This document shows positions 24,389-35,449 of a stretch of DNA of 64,000 bases, in pieces. Position 1 is the first letter of the stretch. The number at the start of each line of letters is the position of its first letter. Both the position numbers and the translations under genes were made by a program. Source of the stretch: Glutinoglossum americanum (lineage: Eukaryota; Ascomycota; Geoglossomycetes; Geoglossales; Geoglossaceae); contig JAGHQL010000085.1 of NCBI GenBank assembly GCA_020080175.1, positions 44,608 to 108,607 on the forward strand, written 5' to 3'. The notes below the pieces were generated by a model that was not told the origin of the DNA, did no database searches, and was given only the letters and a program-made list of their open reading frames with translations.

Positions 24389-26105
24389 CGTATGAGAAAT
24401 GTCGGCGTCGAGATCAGGAGCAGAGCAGGTAAGACACTGCAAAAATAAGAGCAGGCTATACGTGAGTTTTAAAATGTTGGAGTTGGATATAGAAAGACGG
24501 AGCAACGCTTTGGATAAGTGAATAACACTCGGCCTTCGGGACGATTCGATGTCCACACCATCTGGCGTCGAGTCCTAACTTAAGAAGGCTGCAGGCGATA
24601 ACAGAAATCAAAGTTAAAGAGACAGTGAGATGAATATGAACATTATTCCTGTCCCACGTGGATAGTACAGCCCAGCGTGGAAATCTGCAGAAACCAGCCT
24701 TTCCGAGGGGCCTCAAGTTGTGACGATGGAAGGCTCAGCAATTGACGACCCGATGGGGGAGCGCGATAAAACAACAACAACCAACAGGGACGAACGAGAT
24801 GCGTTACAGAAGATATAATATCATGAATTTGGTGTACACATGATTAAGTCTCTAATCGCGAGGCTAGTATAGCTAAGGGCGAGACCTTTCTACATGTCGC
24901 GGAAATGCTTGCTGGCTTTCTAATGGAGCCCCGCTGGGCGGGAGCGGGCAGCGCGACTTTCATAGGCCAGGCGGCGCCGCCTTGTGCTCGCGCGAGGCAC
25001 TCCGGAGCGAAATCACCTACAAGCATTAGAATTCAGCAAACGCTAGAAAATAGATCCAGGAATTTATTTAACCCTAAAAATTAAATTCAAGCTGTGAAGT
25101 AGTGATGTAAGCTCATAATAAATTATCGACTACATATCATTTTCTATGCACATATAATCTCAAGACTTTTATTTTAGTTTTAAAATATTATTCAAAATAT
25201 TTAATTAAACTGGCAAGCGGCAAATTGGCTGATTGGGCTGCAGTTTTTCGCAGCCGACTTGCCAAAATGTCGCGCTGCTCTTAAAGCTCGCTTGCCGGGG
25301 GCTAAGGCGGCAACACCTTAGGGACCTGAGTTGCATCCTGAATTTAGATGTATGTGCTGCATAGCTGCGATCAAGCGACTGGATAGGACGTTAAACTGAA
25401 AGAAAGCAAAGAAAGCGCTTCTGCGCTATTAGAGGGATATCCTTAGGGGAGGGAACCCCTGGGGCTCTGTAAATGCTTCACATACGGGCCCTAGAAAGGC
25501 TGTTCCTAGAAGCTTATATGCTCCTAGGTTGAGTAGAATGGAAGGCAGCGAGCTGAGCACTGGTAGCGGAATGCTGCCATGTGCCACTGCTTCCAAGAGC
25601 ATGGCAATGAGCTGCTCGCTCACTTGCCCATGGAACACCCCGACATATGGTGTTCCTTATATAAACTGGTGCCTCCACCGGGAGGCACAAAGCAAGCCAC
25701 CCGAGCATGACAACGTCCTATCCAGCACGGCTGAGAGAGTGGACGTCATGGCACCATATCACAAGGTGCCATGACTTCATTAGCCCCATGATATTGGTAG
25801 AACATCGCCCCGAGGTCAATACCCCTGAGCGGAATGCTCCAAGACAATACCTCGCAGCAGAATCAACCTTGGCTTCCGACTTCAGCCCACGAGGTACTTC
25901 CAACAGGGGTTAAAGTGTGCAGTGGATCTCCTCTCTGATATTAGATAATACTGAAGGTTGGCTAGTGATTATTGGCAGGAAACTTCTTAGCAGGGTTGAG
26001 AGTAGTAATGTACTAGGTAATAATGCAAGCCACTGCGAGGTTGGACACTTTTCAGTTAGCTACTAGTTGTATAGAATAAGGGTGTCGGTACAGCTGCTGC
26101 CCTAT
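24389..26105. other. Intergenic with an AT-rich block and a foldback
   Basis: No gene is supported. Positions 25050-25210 are strongly AT-rich. Around 25211-25310 there is a GC-richer segment with imperfect inverted repeats (GGCAAG...GGCTG against CAGCC...CTTGCC, and a GCTGC/GCAGC stem). It may be the remains of a small inverted-repeat element. Short open frames at 25430-25910 have no recognisable product. Confidence 0.45.
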
Positions 26106-27015
26106 CTACAAACCACTCGACGACCCCATAGTTTCATAGAAGTTATCTGGGGAGATTCTCTCCGCAGCCAAGATCCGTGTCACTGCAGCTTCTAACATTG
26201 AAGAATCTCCCCAGCTGCCCTCACCCATTATATCCTCATAGGTTTCCTTGACAGTACAGTAGCGGGCCAAAAATGCTCCTGCGAAACCTTTCATTGAAAC
26301 ACCGTGAGGAAGCCATATTCCATATTGTGGGGCCACTACCTCCATTGCCTCACCCTCTCGAGCATTTATGGTAAAGCGAGGCCCGCTGCTGGTAAACTTA
26401 GCAGCACAGGCTTGGTCAAGGCTACCAAGACGCTGGACCGTGACCAACCGGTCTAAAATCCGAGTCCAATCTGTACAGGACCGCACAATAACTGTTGCCA
26501 GCCATATGACCGGCGCATCAAAACCCCCACCTAACCCTTTGCGTTCGGGACTCATAGCATCTGCCACATAGTTAAAACATCGGAGGCTGCTAACCACAGA
26601 AGAGATAGATGGTGTAGAGCGTGAAAGATCCATTGGGCGATATAATGCTTGATGAGACAAAAGGCCCAAGTGCATCAAACTTTTAGCAATGACAAAGATC
26701 TCCTCTTGCACTCGGAATCGGTATGACAGCGCTCTCACCAATTCCTCAATCGCACTATGCTTTCGAGTCTTCGAAAATCGATCGAGAGACAACAGATCAT
26801 CCGGAATTCCCATATCACCGGCATCAGGCCAGTCTGTATCAATGGCCTCCATTTCATGTCTCAATACTACCTCAGCAGCAGTATATGATGACAGTGGTGG
26901 TGATGAATGGTTTCGTTGCTGTCTCAATCCTCAGTGCTTCATTTGGAGGAGTCAAGACCCGCCCGGCATGGGCTGGCACGCGATCGAAGCTGAAGTCGAT
27001 GTAGTCCTGATACAT
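26106..27015 (-). CDS. Unrecognised accessory protein, gene model uncertain
   Basis: I do not recognise this family. The main frame of about 260 codons ends at 26106 with PDNFYETMGSSSG and contains blocks such as SLRCFNYVADAMSPERKG, APVIWLATVIVRSCTDW and PQYGIWLPHGVSMKGF. No ATG opens it cleanly. An upstream frame on the same strand (first ATG at 27015) gives MYQDYIDFSFDRVPAHAGRV and overlaps it near 26870-26920. A short intron of about 46 nt from the GTCATC near 26888 could join them, but the donor and acceptor are weak. A one-base frameshift in a decaying gene would look the same. Confidence 0.35.
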
Positions 27016-27720
27016 GATTTCCCACAAGGAGAGGAATGTTGGAAGGCGAGCAGCCTCAGTGGTTGGTAGGTTGTCTGTGCAGGGTAATGTGTCAGTCAAT
27101 GATCACTAAAGCGGATATTTGGTGATCGGTGCGCAACAAAAAGCAGAAGCGGAAACAGAAACTAGTTTCGAAGGAGTACAAGAACAAGCTTACAAGTATG
27201 GGTTTGCACGTCAACTAGTTAGTACCAACATGATCTTTAGTTTTTAAGAATTTAAAAACCCCAGGGCTTCGAACGCTTAATTAAATCTCTAACCTAGTAC
27301 GGTATCTACCCCAAGAAGCAGTAATGCCATGGCCGTGGCATTACTGTTACGGGCCGTAGCACTACTTTTCCCCCATGGCACTACCGTTTTGCCCCGTTAG
27401 CTTCACTAGGGTGGTCGTGGCAGCGCGACGTAATCGGGTCGAAGAGCCGGCGACAGTATGGCGCCCAGTGTGCGAATGGAATATCTCAGCACTGAAGTAT
27501 GAGGCGAGTAGATAGATACATGACTAATCTACGAGGCGTGATTATGAGGTTGGGATGGAGAATAGCAACAATCGCAAGACGCGCCAGCAACGCCGGCTTA
27601 CCCGGCGCCCGCAAGAATGTGTGGACACTCCTCCGCTGCAATACATCCGTCCAAACGCTGCTTTAACTTAAGTATTTTCTATCAATCGTATGCTTTCATC
27701 GACTTTATGATTTCATACAA
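27016..27720. other. Intergenic with a palindrome
   Basis: This is the upstream region of the kinase gene. Positions 27321-27348 form a nearly perfect 28-bp palindrome: two 14-base arms with one mismatch, read as CAGTAATGCCATGG and CCGTGGCATTACTG. TAGCACTACTTTTCCCCCAT and similar words nearby make a loose repeat cluster. Confidence 0.5.
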
Positions 27721-29421
27721 ATGATGGATCAAATCCGGAAGCGCGAGGTAGAGAATGCTTGTAATGACTTCATTGCTTCGATTGATCGAACGGCTATCTG
27801 TGATCTAGCTTCATCCTTTCATGACAAAACACCATGCCGAATATTCAAAGAACCCCAGCGGGGTAGTTACAACATCTGTTTTCCTGTCGTTTTTACATCT
27901 AGCCGGGAGAGCAATGAAGGGGAGAAGTGGATGGTGCGCATCCCGTTACTGCCACGCCTACCGTTCTGGGAGGAAAAGCTCCGGAGTGAAATTGCAACAA
28001 TGAAGTAATTTGCTGAACATCTATAACTAAGTCAGCTCGCTGAGCTAACTAACGTCGCTACTACTGTGGGGTTTAGGTATATCTCGGAACGAACAACCAT
28101 TCCTGTACCACGCCTATTTGGTTATGGATTCAAAGACGATAACCCAACCGGCCTTCCCTTCATGATTATGGAGTACATCGATGGTGTATCACTATTCACT
28201 GTTGATTTTGACGGCCTCGACGACAAGCAAAGGACCCATCTACATGGTCAATTGGCGGATATTTTCATTCAACTCCACCTTCAACAGTTCGACCGTATAG
28301 GATCTCTCACGCTCGACCGAGATGACTCGTCTTGGACATTTGGCGAAAGCCGACCCCTAACTATCGACATCAACGATCAAGAGATTGATGGCTTAGACGT
28401 CGCTCGCATTATTGGACCTGATCAGACGTACGGCTCGACAATAGACTATATATACACCCTCATGCAGCTCGTCTTCAACCAGTTTCTCCGAGGGCGACAT
28501 AGCGTATACAGTGAAAAGGATGCACGATGGGAGCTCTATGGTCTTCATAAATTTCGTGCCCTTTTGATGGAATATGTTCTTCCTGAGTACAACCATGGGC
28601 CATTCGTCTTAATGCATGGTGATTTTCGCAGTTCGAACATCATGATGGATGAAAATCTCAACATCGTCAGCGTCATCGATTGGGAATGGAGTCGAACGGT
28701 TCCGGCACAATTGTTCGTGCCTCCCGAGTGGCTTACTGGATATGAGGTCAATGGGCTACTGTCCGTCTATAACAAGCTTCACTATATGCGGGAGCTCTTC
28801 AACTTTAGGAGTGCAGTCTGGGACCGGGAGAGGAGTTTAAAGCAAGAGAATGCTTTGCCCGCTGTCCCATTATCGAAGCTCTGGCGTACAGTTGACGATG
28901 ATGCAACCTTCTTCATTGCTCATGCGCTTTTGCGGTTCCACGTGCTTGGAGACATCTACTGGGATTGCCTCGACCGCCGCTACTATGGCACTGACCCTGA
29001 AGGTAGGATCAACGACTTCTATGACGCGCAGGCAACAGAATGTCAACTTGAGATCGTGAAGAAGAAACTAGACGACTTGGCAATATACAAGAAGGAGTTG
29101 GAGGACTCCGGTATTGAGAAGGATCAGCCCAGAGAACCTTCCAAAACCGCTCAGGCACGCCATGATTCTCTCAAAACCATAAAGAGGGAAGGGAATGAAG
29201 TGAAGGGCTTGGTTGCCCTACTTTCCAATTCAGGAGCATTCTCTGCACTTCTCCCGTTATCTTGGAGGTGAGTATCTTGTGGCCGAGTGGAAGCAAATAT
29301 TCATTTACACTCACGACACATTAGAAAATCTGAATGTACATTTACTATACATTCAGCAGCAGTTAGCGTCGTGACGCTATCGGTGGTCTCCTTTGTAATT
29401 GCCCGGCGATGGCTCAGATAA
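27721..29421 (+). CDS. APH-fold kinase-like protein with C-terminal membrane anchor
   Basis: The protein belongs to the aminoglycoside phosphotransferase/choline-kinase-like family, which is strongly expanded in fungi; substrates are mostly unknown. The start at 27721 reads MMDQIRKREVENACNDF. After an intron at 28005-28076 come YISERTTIPVPRLFGYGF and FMIMEYIDGVSL (hinge region), then the catalytic loop LMHGDFRSSNIMMDE and the metal-binding VIDWEWSRTVPAQ. The frame would stop at 29271, but a strong GTGAGT donor lies one codon earlier. Splicing 29268-29324 gives 33 further residues, including SAAVSVVTLSVVSFVIA followed by RRWLR and a stop at 29419-29421. This is a single hydrophobic segment with a basic end, as in tail-anchored proteins. 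A coiled-coil-like charged stretch precedes it. Confidence 0.75.
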
Positions 29422-30132
29422 AGATGTTGCAGCCTCTCACTGGCAGTACAGCTTCAACCGGATACGCAGGGCAGACTTTGACCTGAATTTCCTTTTGCCT
29501 GCCCTCTAAGGCCTTTGTTTATGGTGAGGCAGCACCCTAATTAATATTAGTCTAGTACCTGACACTACCAGAGGGAAGAGAGCAGGCAGCCGTGAGGTGT
29601 CTGTCAAGTCGCTCAACATTGGACAGATCCGTTCTTACAAATGACCTCCGACCACGACTCGTGTGCTTCGCACAATGGGAACGCTTTTCTATTCACAGTT
29701 TCATATGCGCCCGATCTGCGCAAGGATAGGGTTTGACGCGCCATGAAGGGTTGAGCCACCTCAAGGTTGAGAAGGTGATAACATCAGTGTCCATCTGCAT
29801 AGATGATTGGCGACCGCATGACATTACGCGGGGCTTCTACGAAGGATGGTGTGGGCCAAGACCCTATTGACTGGGTCATTCGCAATGGAACCAGTGGGCG
29901 TGGGTCTTCGTAAGGCTTGAACACGTCACAGCCTCGGGGAGCAGGGTCCGGTTGATCTGGGAAAGGGCCTTGCTTCATGTGCATCGGATAAGCGCTCAGA
30001 GGCCTTGCTAATCCTTTGATCGGTTTGAACAACCAACTTGGGGCCGCTGATGAACCCTGCTACTTAAGCAACGCATGGACGCTTAAGGTCCGGGCGTCCC
30101 CAACTCTCCAGCTTGACACTGCTTCGTCAGTC
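29422..30132. other. Intergenic
   Basis: No gene is recognised in these 711 bases. A short reverse-strand frame at 29784-30032 has no ATG context or motif worth calling. Confidence 0.4.
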
Positions 30133-31423
30133 ATGACCGACCAAGCTCATCCGCAGTGGTCTTGTACGTACTGTGGTCAACGTTTTGCTACTTAGAAGGA
30201 GATTTGTAATCACGTCGAAGCCGAGAGAGTGCGCTTTCTTTAGTCTTCTATGGTGAAAATAAATACTTACATTCTGTAGTTGCGCGTAGGCGATCTGATA
30301 GAGCAGCTTCGGATTGCTTTGCTACATTCGACTTCCCCGTACTCGACCCATACCACGGAGGATTCCTACGACGAAACTGCGGGTGACCCGGATAGAAATG
30401 TGTCTGATAATCAGTTTAGCAAGCACGAATCTATTGATCAATCCAATAAGGGCGATTGCCTGAGACGCCCGTTTCCTTCATGCAATGGAGAGGAGACGTA
30501 TAGGAAGACTGAACATGTTCCGACATTACCAAACACGTAAAGCATTCCCTTTCATATCAAGAATTGATGCAAAGCTGACATGATTTTAGATATTGGATGC
30601 AACGAGGAATGTGCTTTCTGTAAAAATCCTTTCGATCGTCTTCGCAAACTAGTCAAACACCTTGAAGATTGCAAGGTTGAGAAGAGTCGGGATAAGCAAG
30701 GCATTTGTCCTAGCCCGATGCAATATCTGGCCCTGCGGCGGAAGGATCAACTGTGCAAGTCGGCGCTGAAGCAGATGGAACAACAAACGAATCAAGACGG
30801 GAAGTAAAAAGGGGCAGAAACGCGGAAAGGACTCCGCTCTCAAGATAACCGCTCCGTGTGTTGGCAACGATGAGATAGTTCTACGGAGGAACATCTAGCA
30901 ACCCCTACTGAGCAAATGTCGCCCACCCAAACCCATCTCTCAGTGCGAAAACGTCGATGTACTGACTGAAAGATGTACCCCGAAGATGGTCAACATGCTT
31001 CTTCGAACTCTGGCGCTTACCGTGGAGGCTCATCCGAGCTTGAAATGTCACTTGCTGCAGCCGAATCAAGTGCTCGAGATCCGGTTGATGAGGGTGGGGG
31101 GCTTGGCGGACCTTCAGGTACGTTCAGATTCAGCTACACTTTGTGATGAGGCTAGCTAACGCACATCTCACAAATAAGTATACCCAGCCATAGCAAATAC
31201 TAGAGGGAGGGTCTGCTTCTATCACCCAGCATACAGACCTCCGAGTCACGGTCAAGTCGCAAGCCAATACGCAATACCAGCACATGCAGGGGCACCAGCG
31301 CCTTATCACACGATGAACGAATCCCCAAGTTATGGTCAACTTTCAAGTCAGCGCACAGCTACCGTATATGGAAACCCGTCGGTTTACCATATAATACAAC
31401 CAGCAATAATTACACGAACTTAA
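30133..31423 (+). pseudogene. Zinc-finger protein gene, probably broken (C2H2 then C2HC)
   Basis: An ATG at 30133 gives MTDQAHPQWSCTYCGQRFAT, then a TAG stop where CAG is expected, then KEICNHVEAER; this is a C2H2-type finger with a C-to-T nonsense change. After an apparent intron (ending CTGTAG at about 30279) a linker follows to 30540. A second finger at 30580-30660 reads CNEECAFCKNPFDRLRKLVK with HLEDC; its frame cannot be joined to the linker by any intron I can see. Further on, 30973-31117 and 31179-31423, joined by a normal GTACGT intron, encode a Ser/Gly-rich then Tyr/Pro/Gln-rich tail ending at 31423. The whole reads like one gene with at least one stop and one frame break. Confidence 0.5.
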
Positions 31424-31531
31424 ATTTAGAAGACAATATTCCATCTGTGTCTACTCCAGGTCATCCATTGATCGGAACTACCGAATTTTCCCAAGGCATA
31501 TTTGCCACCTGTTAGTGAAATTGGACGATCT

Positions 31532-31783
31532 TCATTTGAAATGTGTTTTTTTCCCGCTTGCTATCCAACGCGCCACAGATATCGCAGTCAAACAAGGACT
31601 AAACTTATCATCTAACGTATTACGCTCGATAAAGTCCAATCTATTTTCCGTCAAGAACGGATAGCCTGCCCCTGCGAATTCATCAACTTGCTTTCCGATG
31701 GTAGGGTCTAAACGACAATAGAACCCATCCTTCTCTATCGCCTCTTTCACTATTTCAGCCGTTGGAGAGCTTGAAGAAGCCAT
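31532..31783 (-). CDS. Small unrecognised ORF, possibly a truncated gene
   Basis: An ATG at 31783 opens 83 codons beginning MASSSSPTAEIVKEAIEKDG and ending ISVARWIASGKKTHFK. Composition looks protein-like, with alternating charged and hydrophobic residues and no low complexity. I do not recognise the family. It may be the first exon of a gene whose remainder has been lost, because nothing downstream (below 31532) continues it convincingly. Confidence 0.35.
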   Translation of the reverse strand: MASSSSPTAEIVKEAIEKDGFYCRLDPTIGKQVDEFAGAGYPFLTENRLDFIERNTLDDKFSPCLTAISVARWIASGKKTHFK

Positions 31784-32884
31784 GACTTGAAAGAAAGACT
31801 TACTGTGGCGGCGCTTAGATACCGTTCTGTTGCGGGGTGGGTAATCGTGACAATGTGGCGCAGGATCTGCAAGCCCCCGCTTACATCCGTCAATTCGGGA
31901 ATAGTTCTTTTCGGGAGAAGTACCTCTGTACTGGTGGAAAAAGGATAAGTTTTTATTTCTTGGGCTATACACGTGTTTCCGGTGAATTTACCCTTGCGGG
32001 ATTTCGGCGGATCCCATCATACTGCTTTTTGCTGCCTAAATTTGACTGTACGCTACGGGCTCATCTTTTGCTGGCCATTTCAAAGTCCAACTTTTGCGGT
32101 GCATTGTTCCTTTACAGAGAGAGCCATCAGCCAGGGAATGGCGGCTGAAGCGGCAACCTTAAGGCATCTCGTTGCCTCTATTGAGGGGTAATGTACGTCG
32201 ACGTTGCAGCGCTTCACAAGACAACTCACGGCGAATAAGCAATCATTACTCGAGGCTTGGAGTTGATACAGATCAACTCCAAGATCTCAACAGTGAGCAT
32301 GTTCAATCATCCGTGAGAGGCCTAAACGTGAGATCACTCAACCGTGAGATTACTCGACCATCAGCTCATGGCAAGATAGCCGGCATCCTGTGATGGGCAT
32401 GCTTGCCCCCTGTGCTAGGCTTCCCACTAGTGGAGCTTCCGATGAGCTTTCCAGACATTCGATTGCTTCATGTTGTCTGCAATGAGCTCTTTTACTACAA
32501 TTACATCTGAACCAGTGAACAAAATATAAGTCAGTCATGCAATTTCAATCTGGTACGCAATTCGCACCCACCGAATAGCATCTCCATTCGCGCTAAGTCG
32601 CAAACTCGTCAATAGAGCTCTCCTTCATCGCTTGAAGCAATGACGTCGATTTCAAGCTCGATCACTTCAGAGTGTTCAACGGTTTCTAGATATCCTAGAT
32701 CGAGTAGCCACCGCAGCAGCAATCTCGCCATCGGCACTAGAAGCAAGCAAGCCTGAAACTGTTGCGACACTGAAGATAAGAAACAAGTCGAGACAAACGG
32801 TTTAGCGGCAAAACACAAGGCAATTAATGAGGTGTATGGCTCCCGAACTAGTATGCAGCATATAAAGTTGATGTTTTTGTTATA
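31784..32884. other. Intergenic, nothing recognised
   Basis: Short open frames on both strands show no family motif. Bases 32280-32360 contain a few short near-repeats (GTGAGA with TCACTCAACC-like words). Confidence 0.35.
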
Positions 32885-34105
32885 TGCAGTTGGGATAATG
32901 CCGCCTACAAGTACAAAATCGTCGACTCCGTTGAGAGCATATCAAACAAGAAGGATCCAGTAGACTGTGCCTTTGTCATCCGCCGGCGATTTGGTATGTA
33001 CTTGTTTTTTCCACTGGCTGGTGCAGATGCTAATGCTCCGCAAAACAAGTCAAATACAACCTATGGGTACTTTGTGGACATTAAATCGGAGGGGCTATGA
33101 GACATCCTTCGCAAAAATTTGAAAGAAGTCAAAGGGTTCCCTCTGAGAGAAGATAAATCAACAGTAAGAAAGCGGAAGCATATTTGATATGCCATTCTTC
33201 TGGGATCGGATTTGGGTTAGTCCGAAACCCCTATTCCGCTATCTTATCCAATTCGAAAAGGACCTGGCTTTTCGGAAAGGATCTGCTCACCAAGGCCCTG
33301 CGGAGCCCGGTAACGCTTCATCTCATATACGGCAGCTGGAAGTATTAGTGGAATTCCTCAAGGGTCATTACGTATCTACCATTGAAAGCCGACAGGCACT
33401 TTTGGAACATGGCGAGATCAGATTTGACCTGCTCTGGACCTTGTTCCCGCCCAATACAATTGTCTATACCGAAAGCTACGAGTTCAACCTACCCAGATGT
33501 CTTAAGTTCAACTGGAGCGAAGAGGAGAAGGTTCGGGGTGGCAGAGTGTTCGTGCTCGATTGTTGTTATCTTGGGTATGATGGGGAGAGCCTTGGTGACG
33601 CTTCCATTTTGCTTGTGATCGAAGAGTTCTGAGGTGGGGGGGAATTAGATCCCTGGACGTTTTTCCTCCGATTTATTACGAGAAAGTAGAAGAGGTGAGG
33701 AGCAATCTTATCCAAATGGGGCGAACGTTTATCTCCCTGAAAGGGATGCACCATCGAGAATACGAAGGTTTCGCGTTTGTAAGGAAGGACCGAAAAGTGA
33801 ATATGGTATACACGAGAGGCAGAGTTATGATTGACGTAGGCTCATTCAAGCGGAGATGTCCAAACTGCGAAACCCCGAAGATCAAAGCTAGCTCATTTGG
33901 GGTATACACCGTCGTGGACACCCCCGCGAAAGAATCGAACCATATCACTAAAAAGGATTACGCTCTATGAAGTGAAGAAGGGAATTTTAATCTGCAGCCC
34001 AACAGCGTCTGGATTTATCTTCAGAAGTAAGGGGTGGGGCATCTTCTCGGTCTATCCACTGTTAAATAAATCTATAGAATTCTACATCTTTTCCTATCAG
34101 CGCTA
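32885..34105 (+). pseudogene. N-terminal half of a DUF7025 AAA-ATPase gene, broken
   Basis: Fungal AAA ATPases with an N-terminal DUF7025 domain (relatives of Bcs1/Yme-type ATPases, many in accessory regions) carry blocks that I can read here in several frames. In order they are: YKYKIVDSVESISNKKDPVD near 32905; DIKSEGL then an in-frame TGA then DILRKNLKEVKGFPLREDK near 33080; GEIRFDLLWTLFPPNTIVY near 33410; VFVLDCCYLGYDGESLGDAS near 33550; SLDVFPPIYYEKV and MGRTFISLKGMHHREYEGF near 33650-33770; and LICSPTASGFIFRSKGWG near 34000. The TGA stands where CGA (Arg) is expected. A frame shift follows at a run of Gs near 33632-33640 and another near 33965. The ATP-binding AAA domain itself is absent. 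Confidence 0.7.
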
Positions 34106-34612
34106 ACTTATGGAAGGCTTTTCCGATTTCGAACTCTGAGGGGGAATTTTGAACAGGCTGTTTCATTCTCTTACGGTCTTATTCAACAGTACATACCGCC
34201 GAACTGCGCCCCTACCATTTGAGCAGTCTGACTTCCGTTAATAGTAGAGTTTGCGTTGCTGCCCCTAAGCTGTCCTTCGCCAGTTAAGCCGGTCCTTTTC
34301 AGTCGCTTGCCATAGAACGCGTCTGATAGTGGTACCTTGGCTCCTTGCCGCTAGGCCTCACAGAGATATTGGAGCTTCTAACGTTGGCTTCCCTAAAAAT
34401 AAAACTAAGATCTCGCTCCGGCATCTCTGGAGTCACCCTACCCAAAAGTAATACATATGTTTGAAAATTCCCGAACTCTGATGCTGTCGCTTTTCCGGGT
34501 CGATCGATAAGTAATCTGGATATGTTGCTAGTATTCACTGCCTTACCAACCCTTTACGACTGCCTTATGTATCTGTAGATGAGACGTGAATTGACTAAAG
34601 TACCAGCACCTA
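34106..34612. other. Intergenic
   Basis: No remnant of the AAA domain or other gene is visible between the broken ATPase gene and the 3' end of the next gene. Confidence 0.4.
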
Positions 34613-35449
34613 CTATACAGCCGAAACGAATACTTCTCCAGATTCCATGGTACATTCGTTACGGTCGCCTTCTAAGGTAATCTCATCCTCAAGATCCACC
34701 TCAATCATGTCTTCTACCTCGCTTTCGAGATACCTTGGCCTATCGTATCTCTCCCACCATGCTTTCTTCCCCAGCGTCATCTTATCCACCTTGTTGCTTG
34801 CAAACCAGCTCCAGCGGACCTTGCGATACTGCACTGCGTATATCTGCTCGCCCGGCGCTATGAAATGTCTTTGCTCACCCTCCATACGATGGCGAATGCC
34901 ACCAACCCCAGGGTCCGCTATGTTGGTGAACGGTAAAACCACACCGGATGCTGCTAGCGCTGTTGATACTGTTGATATTGGTATCGCTAAGCTCCCACCG
35001 GCAGCGCTTCCACCCCCAAGCTGCTCTATTATTCGAGTGTCGAGTAATGTGTGATAGGCTACCACCAAATATATGTCTTCTCCTTCGTCGATGATTTGTT
35101 CGATCCACTTCTGAGTTTCTTTAGATTGTACGGCATCTCGAAACCATTGCCCCGCATTGTTTAGATAGTACGTCTTGGCTTGGTCAGCTGAAATCCTTAT
35201 TGACGCTTTGAGACACTTCGAGAAAGAGGAGGAAAGGAAGGTGGTAAGCTGTGATGCTACGTTTTGATTCTTGACAGAGTGGTGAATGCTGTCGTACTGG
35301 GCTTGGACCCTCTCAATGACTTCAGGGCTAGAGTTGCAAAGAGGATCGTAGAAATCTTGATGAGGATGGTCCAAGCTAGTAACGAAACGCCCCAGGCTGA
35401 CGGCCGACGGCGGGAGAAAAAACTGCGAAAGTAGGATACTTGGAGGCAT
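34613..35449 (-). CDS. 278-aa partner of the TPR-CHAT gene; candidate gasdermin-like effector
   Basis: This single-exon, uninterrupted gene starts at 35449 (MPPSILLSQFFLPPSAVSLG) and diverges from the TPR-CHAT gene, with 310 bases between the starts. Visible blocks are AGQWFRDAVQSKETQKWIEQ, a strand-like hydrophobic GEDIYLVVAYHTLLDTRI, a Gly/Ala/Ser-rich segment with SLAIPIS and GVVLPFT, and GEQIYAVQYRKVRWSWFASN. The last 48 residues are strongly acidic (16 Asp/Glu). It has no signal peptide or clear membrane helix. I have a general memory of a fungal family of this layout but no named domain. Known biology places fungal gasdermin-like genes (RCD-1/HET-Q1 type) next to S8 or CHAT protease genes, and length, single exon and context fit; the gasdermin assignment is inference. 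An alternative is an unrelated regulator of the CHAT protein. Confidence 0.8.
   Translation of the reverse strand: MPPSILLSQFFLPPSAVSLGRFVTSLDHPHQDFYDPLCNSSPEVIERVQAQYDSIHHSVKNQNVASQLTTFLSSSFSKCLKASIRISADQAKTYYLNNAGQWFRDAVQSKETQKWIEQIIDEGEDIYLVVAYHTLLDTRIIEQLGGGSAAGGSLAIPISTVSTALAASGVVLPFTNIADPGVGGIRHRMEGEQRHFIAPGEQIYAVQYRKVRWSWFASNKVDKMTLGKKAWWERYDRPRYLESEVEDMIEVDLEDEITLEGDRNECTMESGEVFVSAV

Noticed and set aside
24389-24556. A longer N-terminus for the phosphatase-like gene
   Set aside because: The frame upstream of 24388 has no ATG (it would begin with GTG); only an unseen 5' exon could extend it.
34875-35108. Reverse-strand frame within the 278-aa gene
   Set aside because: It is in another frame of the intact gene with no support of its own.
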